Below, piece after piece: positions 17,123-26,996 of a DNA stretch of 64,000 nt. Origin of the DNA: Kiritimatiellia bacterium (GTDB lineage: Bacteria > Verrucomicrobiota > Kiritimatiellia > WLWN01); assembly GCA_012103575.1 (NCBI GenBank), contig WLWN01000001.1, positions 1,007,792 to 1,071,791 of the forward strand. The letters are read 5' to 3'. The notes under the pieces were generated by a model. The model saw only the letters and a program-made list of their open reading frames with translations. It did not search any database and was not told the DNA's origin. Made by a program: the position numbers and the translations under genes. How positions within the stretch are numbered: the stretch's first letter is position 1; every line of letters starts with the position of its first letter.

Positions 17123-17863
17123 ATGACGGATTTTTTTGATGATGATCTAGTAAAACGAAAAGAGGCCATGCCCGACCTTAAAATGGGACCTGGGCATGAA
17201 AACCCGTCGACGAAAACAGAACCAGGCACGAGTTCTGATGTGCCTTCTCGAGGCGTCTCTGACTTTAATTTGACGAGTATGACACGGCATAAAATAGAGA
17301 TCGAAGATCAAGTGGCTAATGCCATGAAAGAGTTAGAGCGTTTACGTCAACGGCAGGAAGACCTTGAACAACAAAAAGAAAGCCTGGAAAATCTTCGCCA
17401 AAGACAAGATCGATATGCAAAGGGTAAAAGAGATGTTATAGAACGTTTAAGTCAGAATCTTGTGGTCTTAGAAAAAGAAGAACTTCAGGCTGAACAAACA
17501 TTAGAATTGCTGCATTTAACGCGACAGAAGTTTAAAGCGCGGTTGGAAGAAATTCAGGATTTAAATGAAGAAAATTGGTCTGAAGATATTTTTAGAGAAG
17601 AATTGAGTAAAGCGCTTTCGCTGATTGATAATACTCGTGATGAGTATAATAAATCAGTGGCTAAAATCGAAGCCTTGAGCCGCGAAAAAGGGTCTGGCGT
17701 TGATCATCAACCGATGTTACTTAATGAAGGGCCGGACCATGAAGGTGAAGAGAAAACGTTTATGTCTTGGTTAAAAGTGGGTTTTGCGGTTTCATTTCCG
17801 GTTATTGTAACCTTGACTATTCTAGCGGTGCTCTATTATCTAAACAGCATAGGGATTTTGTAG
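17123..17863 (+). CDS. Coiled-coil protein with C-terminal membrane anchor
   Basis: I place the start at ATG 17123 (MTDFFDDDLVKRKEAMPDLK) because AAGGAAGGAG lies 8 bases upstream; the frame is open back to 16988. The 246-residue product has a long Glu/Lys/Leu-rich coiled coil (about residues 60-200, IEIEDQVANAMKELERLRQR and onward), an acidic linker, and one hydrophobic segment at the end (VGFAVSFPVIVTLTILAVLY). It is tail-anchored with most of the protein in the cytoplasm. I do not recognise a named family; similar proteins may sit near pilus genes in PVC bacteria. It probably pairs with the next small protein, which has the same layout. Confidence 0.7.
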   Translation: MTDFFDDDLVKRKEAMPDLKMGPGHENPSTKTEPGTSSDVPSRGVSDFNLTSMTRHKIEIEDQVANAMKELERLRQRQEDLEQQKESLENLRQRQDRYAKGKRDVIERLSQNLVVLEKEELQAEQTLELLHLTRQKFKARLEEIQDLNEENWSEDIFREELSKALSLIDNTRDEYNKSVAKIEALSREKGSGVDHQPMLLNEGPDHEGEEKTFMSWLKVGFAVSFPVIVTLTILAVLYYLNSIGIL

Positions 17864-17893
17864 GTGTAATGATGATCGGCCCACGATTTTCTA

Positions 17894-18223
17894 ATGAATA
17901 AAAAAACAGATAGTGTAAATCAGCGTCTTAATGATATTGAACGGGAAACAAGACATGTTCGCAATAGTATCAAGGCCGTGTCAAAAGAAATGGGTCGTAC
18001 GGGAATAAAATATGACCTTGAAAGAAAGGCGGATCGAACCTGTCAAACAAGGGGTCGCATAGATCGTCATCGTGTTCTTTTCATGAACTATTTGTCCTCC
18101 ACAGATTTTCCCGGTAACCGTTCCCTGAAAGATGAAAAGTCCGTACAAAAAAACAAAGCGATTTTTATGTTAATCGTTGTTTCCATTACTTGTTATGTCG
18201 TAATAAATCTCCTTAACCATTGA
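17894..18223 (+). CDS. Small tail-anchored coiled-coil protein
   Basis: This 109-residue protein starts MNKKTDSVNQRLNDIERETR, with helical heptads in the first 60 residues, a basic middle part, and a single C-terminal membrane segment (AIFMLIVVSITCYVVINLLN). No family is recognised. The layout repeats that of the larger upstream protein, 30 bases away, and the two lie just before gatC, so they may share a transcript or form a complex in the membrane. There is no strong ribosome site (only a CGATTTTC stretch precedes ATG), which lowers confidence that it is expressed well. Confidence 0.5.
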   Translation: MNKKTDSVNQRLNDIERETRHVRNSIKAVSKEMGRTGIKYDLERKADRTCQTRGRIDRHRVLFMNYLSSTDFPGNRSLKDEKSVQKNKAIFMLIVVSITCYVVINLLNH

Positions 18224-18280
18224 AGAAAGAGTTCTTAGTGGTTTGTCTTCCTAATAACCAATAAATCTTCTGAGTAAATC

Positions 18281-18586
18281 ATGTCTAAAGCATACTCAAG
18301 CCATACCGAAAAGATAGATGTAGAATATGTGGCGCATCTGGCGAGAATCAAGCTCAATGAGGAAGAGCGAGAACGGTTTCAAGCTCAATTAGAGGAGATT
18401 CTTGGATATGTGGATCAATTAAAAACGTTGAATGTAGAAGGCGTTGATCCCATGGCCCATCCTTTTCCGATTCAAAATGTTTTTCGCGAAGATAAAACGT
18501 GTCCCAGTCTTGATCATGAGGTAGCCATGAAAAATGCTCCTCAAAAAAGAAACGGCCATTTTATGGTTCCGAAGATTGTGGAATGA
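18281..18586 (+). CDS. gatC: Asp-tRNA(Asn)/Glu-tRNA(Gln) amidotransferase subunit C
   Basis: GatC (101 residues) is the small subunit that wraps around GatA and holds the GatCAB complex together. Sequence features are VEYVAHLARIKLNEEERERF near residue 11, LEEILGYVDQLKTLNVEGVD, and MAHPFPIQNVFREDKT with the conserved 'RxD'. Length is typical. It lies 63 bases before gatA in the order C-A-B, with a truncated gene inserted between A and B. GatCAB amidates Glu-tRNA(Gln) and Asp-tRNA(Asn), implying that the organism lacks one or both direct synthetases. Intact. Confidence 0.95.
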   Translation: MSKAYSSHTEKIDVEYVAHLARIKLNEEERERFQAQLEEILGYVDQLKTLNVEGVDPMAHPFPIQNVFREDKTCPSLDHEVAMKNAPQKRNGHFMVPKIVE

Positions 18587-18649
18587 TTCAGAAGTGTTAT
18601 TAGCTGTTTGTTATTTTTCATACGAACCTTGAACGGAGAACCCTGAACC

Positions 18650-20101
18650 TTGAACCCTTATAGTTATCAAAAAGGTACAATACATGAGCTCGTCAACCTA
18701 TTGGAAAAGGGTGCGTGTACTTCTGAAGAGATTGTTACGGATGTTCTGGATTCGATTGGAGCGTTAGATAAGAAGATTCAAGCATATGTTTTCGTCGACC
18801 GGGAAGCTTGTTTGGAACAGGCACAGATGGCAGATCAAGCTCGTCAAGCAGGGAAAAAAGGCTCTCTTCTTGGTGTCCCTATCGCCATTAAAGATGTGCT
18901 TAACGTAAAAGGGGACCCGTGTACATGTGCTTCTAAAATAATGGAGGGATATACGGCTTCTTATGATGCGACCGTGATCTCGCGGCTTCGAGAGGAGGGG
19001 GCTGTACTACTTGGAAGAGTCAACATGGACGAATTTGCAATGGGGTCTAGCACGGAAAATTCTGCTTTAAAAGTTACGCGAAATCCTTGGAATACAGATT
19101 ATGTGCCCGGCGGTTCTAGTGGGGGATCTGCTGCAGCGGTTGCTGCGGATGAGGCGATTGCTTCTTTGGGCTCGGACACCGGGGGCTCGATTAGACAGCC
19201 GGCAGCGTTCTGTGGGTGTGTGGGGCTGAAGCCGACCTATGGCCGGGTGTCTCGGTATGGTCTTGTGGCTTATGCTTCATCGTTGGATCAGATTGGTCCG
19301 ATTACAAAGGATGTCCGCGATTCAGCTATTTTACTCGAAGCGATTTCTGGGTATGATCAAATGGATTCTACTTCTGTCGATATGGCTGTACCCGACTTTC
19401 AGTCGGCATTGAAAGAGGGCCTTGAGGGTGCTCGGTTAGGGCTTCCCGCAGAATATTTTGTTGAGGGTGTTGACCCGGAAGTAAGAGAAGGGGTAGATAA
19501 GGCCATTGAACAATGCCGTAGTCTTGGGGCGGAAACGGTTGAGGTCGATTTGCCACATACCTCTCATGCGATTGCGGCCTATTATATTATTGCGAATGCA
19601 GAAGCTTCAGCCAATCTTGCTCGTTTTGATGGGGTTCGATATGGGGCGCGTATCGATGGAAAAGATCCCATTGATATGTACGCAAAAACACGAGAACAAG
19701 GATTTGGAGAGGAAGTGAAACGCCGAATTATTCTCGGAACATATGTTCTTAGTAGCGGATATTATGATGCTTATTATTTGCGGGCCCAGAAAGTTCGTAC
19801 ATTGATCCGCAACGATTTTGAAAAGGCCTTTGAATCGTGTGATGCTTTATTAACCCCTACAACACCTACAGCGGCCTTTGCCGTGGGGGAAAAGAAAGGT
19901 GACCCGCTTCAAATGTATTTAAATGATGTCTTTACGGTTACAGCTAATCTCGCGGGCATTTGTGGGATTTCTGTTCCATGCGGTTTTACGAGTAAAGGTC
20001 TTCCTATTGGGCTGCAGATCTTAGGCCCAGCGTATAAAGAAGAAAATGTTTTGAACGTCGCATACGCCTATGAGCAAGCTGCAGGAAGGTCAAAAGTCTG
20101 A
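18650..20101 (+). CDS. gatA: Asp-tRNA(Asn)/Glu-tRNA(Gln) amidotransferase subunit A
   Basis: GatA (483 residues) is the amidase that releases ammonia from glutamine. The Ser-cisSer-Lys triad is visible: Lys in [13 protein letters not shown], and the two serines in [14 protein letters not shown] and [12 protein letters not shown]. Also present are [20 protein letters not shown] and the C-terminal [11 protein letters not shown]. The start is an unusual TTG at 18650 ([17 protein letters not shown]); no in-frame ATG gives a full N-terminus. The region just before it is a short direct repeat (GAACCTTGAACGGAGAACCC style), which has replaced any normal ribosome site, so expression may depend on coupling or on sequence not recognised here. 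Coding part intact. Confidence 0.95.
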   Translation: MNPYSYQKGTIHELVNLLEKGACTSEEIVTDVLDSIGALDKKIQAYVFVDREACLEQAQMADQARQAGKKGSLLGVPIAIKDVLNVKGDPCTCASKIMEGYTASYDATVISRLREEGAVLLGRVNMDEFAMGSSTENSALKVTRNPWNTDYVPGGSSGGSAAAVAADEAIASLGSDTGGSIRQPAAFCGCVGLKPTYGRVSRYGLVAYASSLDQIGPITKDVRDSAILLEAISGYDQMDSTSVDMAVPDFQSALKEGLEGARLGLPAEYFVEGVDPEVREGVDKAIEQCRSLGAETVEVDLPHTSHAIAAYYIIANAEASANLARFDGVRYGARIDGKDPIDMYAKTREQGFGEEVKRRIILGTYVLSSGYYDAYYLRAQKVRTLIRNDFEKAFESCDALLTPTTPTAAFAVGEKKGDPLQMYLNDVFTVTANLAGICGISVPCGFTSKGLPIGLQILGPAYKEENVLNVAYAYEQAAGRSKV

Positions 20102-20191
20102 AGTCTTTAAGACCGAAGAGGGTTAGTATAAAAAGAGTCTTTGCAGGCGGTGAGGCCGATACTGGATAGTAAGAAGTAGAGAGATGAAAGT

Positions 20192-20432
20192 GTGAGTTAT
20201 ACAGATTTAGAAATTTGGCAGATAGCACGAAGGCTTGTTCTTGGGATACACGAAATGACATTAAGAAATTTGCCAAAATTTGAACTGTATGAAGAGGGTA
20301 ACCAAATGGGATACAAAATCTTTACAAGATACATCTTTATACCAAGAGATCCGCAAGGACTTAGAAATGCTTGATAAAAAGATAGATTCTTTTATTCAAT
20401 CAGTAGAGAAAGGCCGCATAAGTAAAAAATGA
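20192..20432 (+). pseudogene. Four-helix bundle protein (23S rRNA-intervening type) with central deletion
   Basis: The frame from GTG 20192 begins [36 protein letters not shown], the N-terminal two helices of the 'four helix bundle protein' family (PF05635), normally about 120 residues. Then the sequence jumps, in another frame, to [20 protein letters not shown] and SVEKGRISKK with TGA at 20430, which is the family's normal C-terminus. About 40 residues in the middle are missing and the frames do not match. The gene sits between gatA and gatB, which in most genomes are adjacent, so it is a later insertion that has since decayed. Confidence 0.75.
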
Positions 20433-20495
20433 ATATACTTTTATTTCCGTCTCATAGTTTAGGTTGGTAGCTATTCTTATCCAACATCCAGTATC

Positions 20496-21920
20496 ATGAA
20501 CTATAAAGTTACCATAGGACTCGAAACACATGTGCAGCTTAAGACAAACACCAAGGTATGGTGTAGTTGTGCGAATGTGTATGGTCATCCTCCGAATACG
20601 GATATCTGTCTGATTTGCTTAGGATATCCTGGGAGTTTACCTGTTTTGAATAAGGAGGCGGTACGGTTAACGGTTATGACAGGGCTTATGTTGGGGTGTA
20701 ACATCAACACATACAGCAAGTTTGATCGGAAAAGCTATTTTTATCCTGATATGCCTAAAAATTATCAGATCTCGCAGTATGACAAACCTTTTTGTGAAGG
20801 AGGCGGGGTTGAGATTGATGTTGATGGGGATCGTAAACGTGTAAGCCTTACACGTATACATCTTGAGGAAGATGTCGGTAAAAATATCCATCACGAAAGT
20901 GCCAGTCTCATTGATTTTAATCGGGCTGGAACCCCCTTAATGGAAATTGTAACTGAACCGGATATGGAGTCAGCGGATGAGGTGTTTGCCTATCTCCTTG
21001 CGCTCAAACAAATTTTGACGTACGGCGCTGTTAGCGACTGTAATCTGGAGCAGGGGAACATTCGTTGCGATGTAAATTGTAGTGTTCGGCCCGCTGACCA
21101 GAAAGAGTTAGGGACGAAGACAGAAATAAAAAATATGAATACCTTTAAAGGGGTCTATCGAGCGCTTAAACATGAAATCCAGCGCCAAATAGATGTGGTG
21201 GAAAAAGGGGGTGTCATTCATCAAGAAGCACGGCGATGGGATGATCTGGCTGGGGTTACCACAGCGATGCGCCCCAAAGAGTATGCGCATGATTATCGGT
21301 ATCTTCCCGATCCAGACTTGATGTCTGTCGTTTTGAGTGATGAACAGGTATCAAAATGGAGAGAAGCGTTACCGGAATTGCCTGCGGCGCGAAGAAGCCG
21401 ATTGGTCGCAGAATATAACATCCCCGAATACGATGCTAAGGTGTTAGCCGCCGATAAAGCCATTGCCGATTATTACGAAGAAGCCGCCCGACTTTCCGAC
21501 CATCCTAAAGTCGTCTCAAATTGGATTATGACCGAAGTCTTGCGCGCTTTGTCTGAGCACGATAGGGGGATTCAGCAGATTAAAATTTCTCCACAGTATT
21601 TAGTGGATCTCGTCAAACTCGTTGATGATAAGACCATCAATATGCCGAGTGCTAAGGAGGTCTTTAATCAAATGTTTGAAACCGGAGAAAATCCTAGTAC
21701 AATTGTAGAGCACAAAGGGCTCGTTCAGGTAAGCGATACCGATGCCATTGATGCCTTGATTGTACAGGTTCTAGAGGAGCATCCTCAGTCTGTGGGAGAC
21801 TACAGAAACGGGAAAAAAAACGCAGCGCAATTCCTCGTTGGTCAGGTTATGCGTTTAAGCAAAGGAAAGGCCAATCCTCAGATAGCGATGGAGGCGATTC
21901 AGAAAAAGTTGAACAGTTGA
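20496..21920 (+). CDS. gatB: Asp-tRNA(Asn)/Glu-tRNA(Gln) amidotransferase subunit B
   Basis: GatB (474 residues) binds the misacylated tRNA and catalyses kinase-like activation and transamidation. Family features: YKVTIGLETHVQLKTNTKVW at the start, CxCxnx(18)CxxC zinc-type region (WCSCANVYG, CLICLGYPG), KSYFYPDMPKNYQISQYD, DFNRAGTPLMEIVTEPD, RCDVNCSVRP, GTKTEIKNMNTFKGV and DYRYLPDPDL, followed by the helical YqeY-like tail ending NPQIAMEAIQKKLN. Length is normal and no lesion is seen. It is 64 bases beyond the broken four-helix gene. The gspE-like gene begins 27 bases downstream, so the pilus genes may be read from the same promoter. Confidence 0.95.
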   Translation: MNYKVTIGLETHVQLKTNTKVWCSCANVYGHPPNTDICLICLGYPGSLPVLNKEAVRLTVMTGLMLGCNINTYSKFDRKSYFYPDMPKNYQISQYDKPFCEGGGVEIDVDGDRKRVSLTRIHLEEDVGKNIHHESASLIDFNRAGTPLMEIVTEPDMESADEVFAYLLALKQILTYGAVSDCNLEQGNIRCDVNCSVRPADQKELGTKTEIKNMNTFKGVYRALKHEIQRQIDVVEKGGVIHQEARRWDDLAGVTTAMRPKEYAHDYRYLPDPDLMSVVLSDEQVSKWREALPELPAARRSRLVAEYNIPEYDAKVLAADKAIADYYEEAARLSDHPKVVSNWIMTEVLRALSEHDRGIQQIKISPQYLVDLVKLVDDKTINMPSAKEVFNQMFETGENPSTIVEHKGLVQVSDTDAIDALIVQVLEEHPQSVGDYRNGKKNAAQFLVGQVMRLSKGKANPQIAMEAIQKKLNS

Positions 21921-22636
21921 TAATGCCGAGCACTGTTTTTTTTCGTCATGACGACAAATAACGAATATATCATCGAAATCCTTGAAAATGCCGGGTTAAT
22001 ACTTCAGGAACAAGGTGTACGCGTTATGAGTGTAGCCGATACAGAGGATGGTGATGTTATAGATATCCTGGTTCGTGACGAAGGGATCCATAAAATGGAC
22101 ATCTTAAAGGCGTTGGCGAATCAATTTGGGATGGAGACCATTGATCTTTCCGACGTAGACATTTCTCAAGACATTCTTCAGTTGGTTCCTGGAGATGTGG
22201 CTATTCGTTACAAAATCATTCCTGTTTCCGAGACGGATGGACTCTTGACCGTTGCTCTTAGTGATCCTTTGGATGTCGAAACGTTAGATAGCCTGCGCTA
22301 TATCTTAAAAAGAAACGTGGAAGGCGTTGTTGCAGATTCTAAGAAAATTGATCAAGCGTTAAGTCATTATTATGCAGGATCAACCAGTAGCATAATGGAG
22401 TCTGTATTAGAAGAGATTACAGATGCCGCGGGGGGACTCGTTACAGTCGATGGGGTATCCCTTGATTCTAGTGAAGAGGTTTCTGAATCTGATACCCCTA
22501 TTATCAAACTAGCCAGTCTCATTATTTTTGAAGCGTTTCGAAATAGGGCTTCGGATGTACATATCGAACCCTTGGCCAAAAAATTAAGAGTCCGGTATCG
22601 GATTGATGGGGTGCTGCAGGAAGTTGATAGAGCGCT

Positions 22637-23610
22637 TCACGATAGAGGTGTCGCGATGTAGCACGAAGAAAACCAGCCGATTACCTCGTCGGGAGAAACC
22701 TCTTCGAACGCTTGTGTGATCGCTTCAGATAGTTCCTGCTGACTGCGGGCTGCAAGGCTGCCCAACCGATTCTTTATCTTGCCCCACATTTTTTCAATGG
22801 GGTTGGAATCGGGGCTGTAGGGTGGAAGGAATCTTACATGGGCCCCACATGACTCAATGAGTTCAATGACCTTGGGATTGTGATGGACGCGAAGATTGTC
22901 CATGATGACGATGTCTTCAGGTGAAAGAGTCGGGAGAAGAACCCGGCGAATATATTCTCCAAAAACAGCCGTCTCTGTCGCCCCCTCCCCCTCCATAGCC
23001 GCTGTTGTTCCGTCCAGGCGGACCGAAGAAGTCAAGGTGGTGGTACACCAATGTCCATGAGGCGTTTTGGCAAAAAGCCTGTTCCCGCCCAACGCCCGGC
23101 CCCGCAGACGAGTCATATTCGTTTTCGCCCCGGATTCATCAATAAAGACAAGGCGACTTGGATCAAGTTTGGCCACCTCTTGGATCCACTGCTTTCTCAA
23201 GAGATTTACATCCGCCCGGTCTTGCTCGCTGGCGTGAAGCGTTTCTTTTATACCGGCAGCCCAACCGATTCAACGCCCGCTGTACGGCCATGATCGACCC
23301 CTTCACGCCGCTCATGTTCTTGAGTTCTTCAAGCGTTGCCGGGATGTTTGCCCACCAGTTGAGCCAACGCCTTGAGCTGCTTTCCGCTGTAGAGGGCCTG
23401 ACGATGCCCACGCGGTCGGGGAGCGGTCTGTCCGGTTTCGTTGAAACGAGAGAGCCCACGCTGAAACGTTCTAAGATCTACACGATAAGAAGATGCGATA
23501 TCAGCCTGGGAACCTTTGCCCATTTTGTAGGCATCTATCGCACGCCGCCGGATTTCTGCTGTTGCTATACTCGTGTCATGGAGTATAGATCTTCTAAAGA
23601 GGCATTTCAA
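22637..23610 (-). pseudogene. IS630-family transposase with two frameshifts
   Basis: The three frames in order read: N-terminal helix-turn-helix (GKGSQADIASSYRVDLRTFQ), a winged-helix part (TLEELKNMSGVKGSIMAVQR), and the DDE catalytic domain (LVFIDESGAKTNMTRL, IVIMDNLRVHH, LPPYSPDSNPIEKMW). Shifts occur near 23345 (KHPGNA, expected KHPATLEEL) and near 23240 (YKRN, expected YKKTLHASE); both are +1 and both fall at the same AACGCTT heptamer. Some IS630 elements use programmed frameshifting, but normally only one -1 site, so mutation is more likely. The stop codon lies in flanking gspE sequence. Confidence 0.85.
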
Positions 23611-23655
23611 TCGTTAAATGCTCTAGCCCTCCTCGGCGACTTCAGTCGGCGATTA
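22645..23655 (-). mobile_element. IS630-family insertion sequence in the gspE-like gene
   Basis: The element is bounded by a TA at 22643-22644 and TA near 23654-23657, the TA target duplication expected for IS630/mariner types. The ends share an imperfect inverted repeat around GTCGC(G/C)GA. It holds one minus-strand transposase gene in three frames. The exact right end is uncertain by about 2 bases. Closing the element restores reading of the ATPase gene (ALHD then [10 protein letters not shown]), so it inserted into an intact gene. Confidence 0.8.
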
Positions 23656-24084
23656 TAAGTCGATTAAAAATTATGGCGAATATGCAGATTGCCGAAAAAA
23701 GATTATCTCAAGATGGCCGTATTCAAATCAAGGTGATGGGGCGGGAACTTGATTTACGTGTTTCAACGGTTCCCTCTAATCATGGGGAAAGTATTGTCAT
23801 GCGTATTTTGGACAAAGATAGCTTGAAGCTAGGATTGCCTCAATTGGGTTTTCTTGCTGATGACCAACAAACCTTTGAAGAACTCATTAAACTAGCGGAT
23901 GGGATTGTCCTGGTCACCGGACCTACAGGATCGGGTAAAACCACCACACTGTATTCATGTTTAAACTATCTAAATCAACCGGACCGGAAGATTATAACGG
24001 TTGAAGACCCTGTTGAATATCAACTAGCCGGTATTAATCAAGTGCATGTACGCGCTTCCATTGGCCTAACATTTTCAGCTGCCT

Positions 24085-25307
24085 GGTGGATTGTAAAATT
24101 AAATGCCGCAAAAAATGGACCTGAGAGCTTCTGTTCATGCGGCGATCTCCAAATCGAAACACTCCTGTGCGGGTTTGTATTCTAGGATCTTGCGAGGATA
24201 GTTGTTAATCCATTTTTCAATCTCACCAATACGGTCGATGGTATATTTTCCGATGTTGTCTCCTTTGGCGACGAAACGACAAACCATACGGTTGGCATTT
24301 TCGTTGGAGCCTCGTTCCCAGGAAGAATACAGGTGAGCATAATAGAGTTTAACATGTCTCTTTTTGCTAAATCCGGAACGTTCCATCTGCTCCACGTCGA
24401 GAAACTCGCTCCCGTTATCGGCTGTAATCGACTTGAACATCGATCTGAATGGGCCAACTCCCATCGATCTTTCGATCGCTTTGAGGGCCTGCAGAACCGA
24501 TGCCTGTGTTTTATCCGAAAGTTTTCTCACCCTTAGCATTCGGGTCTTTCTTTCTACTAACGTCATTAAAACCGGTTTTGAAGTTCCTTTTCCGCCGACG
24601 ATCAAATCCAATTCCCAGTGCCCAAATTCCTCGCGTTTTTCTACGGTCTTAGGTCGTTTTTCGATACTGGTCCTTCGGGCATGTTGCTTTTTAACCCGCT
24701 TAATAGCACGTCTTTTTCGTTTTATCCGTTTTCGTTTTTCCCATAGGGACTCGTTGCTCACCCCCGGGATGAGACCTTGGTCAATATAGGTATACAGCGT
24801 TTTTGTACTCACCGCTGCAGGTCTCTGCTCTTGTTTAAGCAAAGGAGCAACCACATCGGGTGAGCGTTTGTGAACAAGAATGTGCTCGCTGATAAACACA
24901 GCCGTTTCATGATGCTTTCCAAGCTTAAGCTCAGGTCCCTTGGCCGTCGCATTTAGATCATGAAGTTCCTGGGCTCGATCACTGCTGTATGCTTTCTTCT
25001 TTCGCGGCTCTGTATCGAAATGCTCTACCTCCCCACGTTTAATTTCGCGCTCTATGGTTCGACGATGCCTTCCCAGATAGCTGGCTATCTCCAAAGGACG
25101 TCCTCGGTTTTTGAGCATTGTCTCAATCATGATCCGTTCTTTCTGTGTCAAATGCTTGCCTTTTCGGGGATGAATACTACTCTTGATTTGTTCCATGTCT
25201 TTCTCCTTTTTTTGTCTTCTGTCGAGTTTCTAAATCTAGAAGATTTCGGCATGGAACACTCCTGTTTTACAATATCTTCTTTTGGGCATTTAATATTACA
25301 ATTCTCA
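24085..25307 (-). mobile_element. IS30-family insertion sequence, type II copy B, in the gspE-like gene
   Basis: A 1223-bp element with the same ends as copies A and C (GGTGGATTGTAAAATTAAAT and TGAGAATTGTAATATTAAAT in inverse). It interrupts the ATPase gene after codon Ala of GLTFSAA. No target duplication is visible, and a few bases expected between the halves are missing, so a small deletion accompanied or followed insertion. Near identity to copy A, including the transposase, indicates a recent burst. Confidence 0.9.
24135..25196 (-). CDS. IS30-family transposase, type II copy B, open (353 aa)
   Basis: Collinear with the copy A transposase, with the same HTH and DDE motifs ([43 protein letters not shown]). 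Differences are few substitutions: L62P-type change in the LRKKKAYSS region ([11 protein letters not shown]), STGVGPF to [18 protein letters not shown] to [11 protein letters not shown], and RMVRRF to RMVCRF. The last three changes sit in or near the catalytic Glu region, so activity is uncertain, although the frame is fully open. Confidence 0.9.
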   Translation of the reverse strand: MEQIKSSIHPRKGKHLTQKERIMIETMLKNRGRPLEIASYLGRHRRTIEREIKRGEVEHFDTEPRKKKAYSSDRAQELHDLNATAKGPELKLGKHHETAVFISEHILVHKRSPDVVAPLLKQEQRPAAVSTKTLYTYIDQGLIPGVSNESLWEKRKRIKRKRRAIKRVKKQHARRTSIEKRPKTVEKREEFGHWELDLIVGGKGTSKPVLMTLVERKTRMLRVRKLSDKTQASVLQALKAIERSMGVGPFRSMFKSITADNGSEFLDVEQMERSGFSKKRHVKLYYAHLYSSWERGSNENANRMVCRFVAKGDNIGKYTIDRIGEIEKWINNYPRKILEYKPAQECFDLEIAA

Positions 25308-25871
25308 CATTCTTCGACAGGCCCCTAACGTTATTATGATTGGCGAGATTCATGATTTAGAAACGGCCGACATTGCTATCAATGCCTCACTCACCGGACA
25401 TTTGGTCTTTAGTGCCTTGGACACAAATGATGCGCCCAGCGCCATTGCCCGATTATTAGACATTGGTGTTAAGCCTTTTTTGGTGGCTTCTTCAATCCGC
25501 GGGATTATGGCCCAGCGCCTCGTAAGAAGCATCTGCGAAACCTGTAGAGAAGAATACGTGCCCGAAAAATCTGAACTCAGTCTGTTGGGAAATGCGAGTC
25601 AGCAGGTTAAAAGCGTGACGATGTATCGAGGCACGGGATGTTCTCAGTGTGGAATGTCCGGGTATCGGGGACGGATTGGGATCTTCGAAATACTGGTGCT
25701 TAACGACGAAATTTGGCAGATGATATTTGAAGATGTGTCCTCGACAGAGCTGCGTAACAAGGCGCGCCAACTGGGTATGCGGACCCTGCGAGAGGATGGA
25801 ATCCGTAAGGTGATCGGAGGGCAAACTACCGTTGAAGAAGTCTTGCGTGTATCCGCGAGAGATCTCGGATT

Positions 25872-26969
25872 ATGAGTGAAGAAAAAACAGTTGATGTATC
25901 TATTCAAGACTTGCTGCAATTGGTCGTAGATGAAAACGCTTCTGATCTTCATGTAGCGGTTGGAACGCCGCCTGTATACCGAATTCATGGAAAGCTGCAT
26001 CCTTTAGATACTCATCCTTTAAAGGCCAAAGATACGGAACGCCTTATTCAATCGATTGTTCCCGAAAAATATCAAAACGACCTCCAAGAGAATGGCGGCG
26101 CCGATTTTGCTTTCAGTTTTGAGGGTCAAGCCCGATTTTGGGTTAGTGTTTTTAAGCAAAAAGGGAGCATGAGTATGGCTCTTCGTTTAATTCCGACAAC
26201 GTTAATCTCCCTCGACGACATGGGGTTACCTGCGCAAATACAAGAGCTGCTTTATAAACCGCGTGGATTAATATCGGTGACCGGCCCGACGGGGAGTGGG
26301 GAAACAACCACGCTAGCCAGTATGGTTAACGTCATTAATGAGGAACGGGATTGCCATATTCTTACCATTGAAGATCCTATAGAATATTATCATCCTCATA
26401 AAAAGAGCATTATTTCTCAGCGTGAAATAGGGGTGGATGTTCCCAGTTTTAGCGAAGCCCTTCGTCGTGGTTTACGGCAGGATCCCGATGTGATGCTTGT
26501 GGGCGAACTCCGCGATCTTGAAACCATGGAAGCCGCTATTACAGCGGCCGAAACCGGACATCTTGTTTTAGCCACCTTGCATACAACCGGGGCGGCCCCT
26601 ACCGTGGATCGTATGGTAGATGCGTTCCCTTCTACCCAACAAGAACAAATTCGGATCCAGTTATCCATTAGCCTTTTGGCTGTGATTTCTTAATTGCTAA
26701 TTCCACGGCAAGATCAAACAGGACGTATCGCAGCCTTTGAAACCATGGTGGCTACACCTTCTATTCGAGCCCTTATTCGAGAGAATAAAACCTATAGAAT
26801 AACGTCTGATATTCAAACGGGTTCACGGTTGGGTATGGTCACCTTAGATGCACATCTCATGGAATTATATCGGCAAGGGATCATATCGCATGAAGAACTT
26901 GTAGGGAAATCTCAAGACACAGATACCATCCATCAAAAACTTTTAGAAATGGAACTCAAAAAACGATAA
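25872..26969 (+). pseudogene. pilT: PilT twitching-motility ATPase, nonsense codon and Walker A Lys-to-Glu
   Basis: PilT depolymerises type IV pili. The full frame would be 365 residues: [20 protein letters not shown] at the start, Asp box, Walker [21 protein letters not shown], and [17 protein letters not shown]. Two lesions are visible. The Walker A reads [14 protein letters not shown]: the ATP-binding Lys (codon GAA at 26301-26303) has become Glu. A TAA at 26691-26693 follows SLLAVIS, where PilT has Gln (CAA); the frame continues LLIPRQDQTGRIAAFE to the stop at 26967. The start overlaps the preceding ATPase gene by ATGA. Either lesion alone should abolish activity. Confidence 0.9.
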
Positions 26970-26996
26970 GCATGCACCCTAAAGGGAAACATAGAT

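Larger units (their letters stand above)
21948..25875 (+). pseudogene. gspE: GspE/PilB-type secretion ATPase interrupted by IS630 and IS30
   Basis: Three pieces (21948-22644, 23656-24084, 25308-25875) make one GspE/PilB ATPase of about 560 residues that would power pseudopilus or pilus assembly. Piece 1 holds the N-terminal T2SSE_N domain and SDVHIEPLAKKLRVRYRIDG. Piece 2 has [15 protein letters not shown], Walker [15 protein letters not shown] and [15 protein letters not shown]. Piece 3 has the Walker B region, but reads GEIHDLET (normally GEIRD) and LDTNDAPSA (normally LHTNDAPSA), then the tetracysteine CETC/CSQC zinc motif. The IS30 junction also lacks a few bases expected for 'SAALRHILRQ'. 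The last codons overlap pilT (ATGA). A dead gene. Confidence 0.92.
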
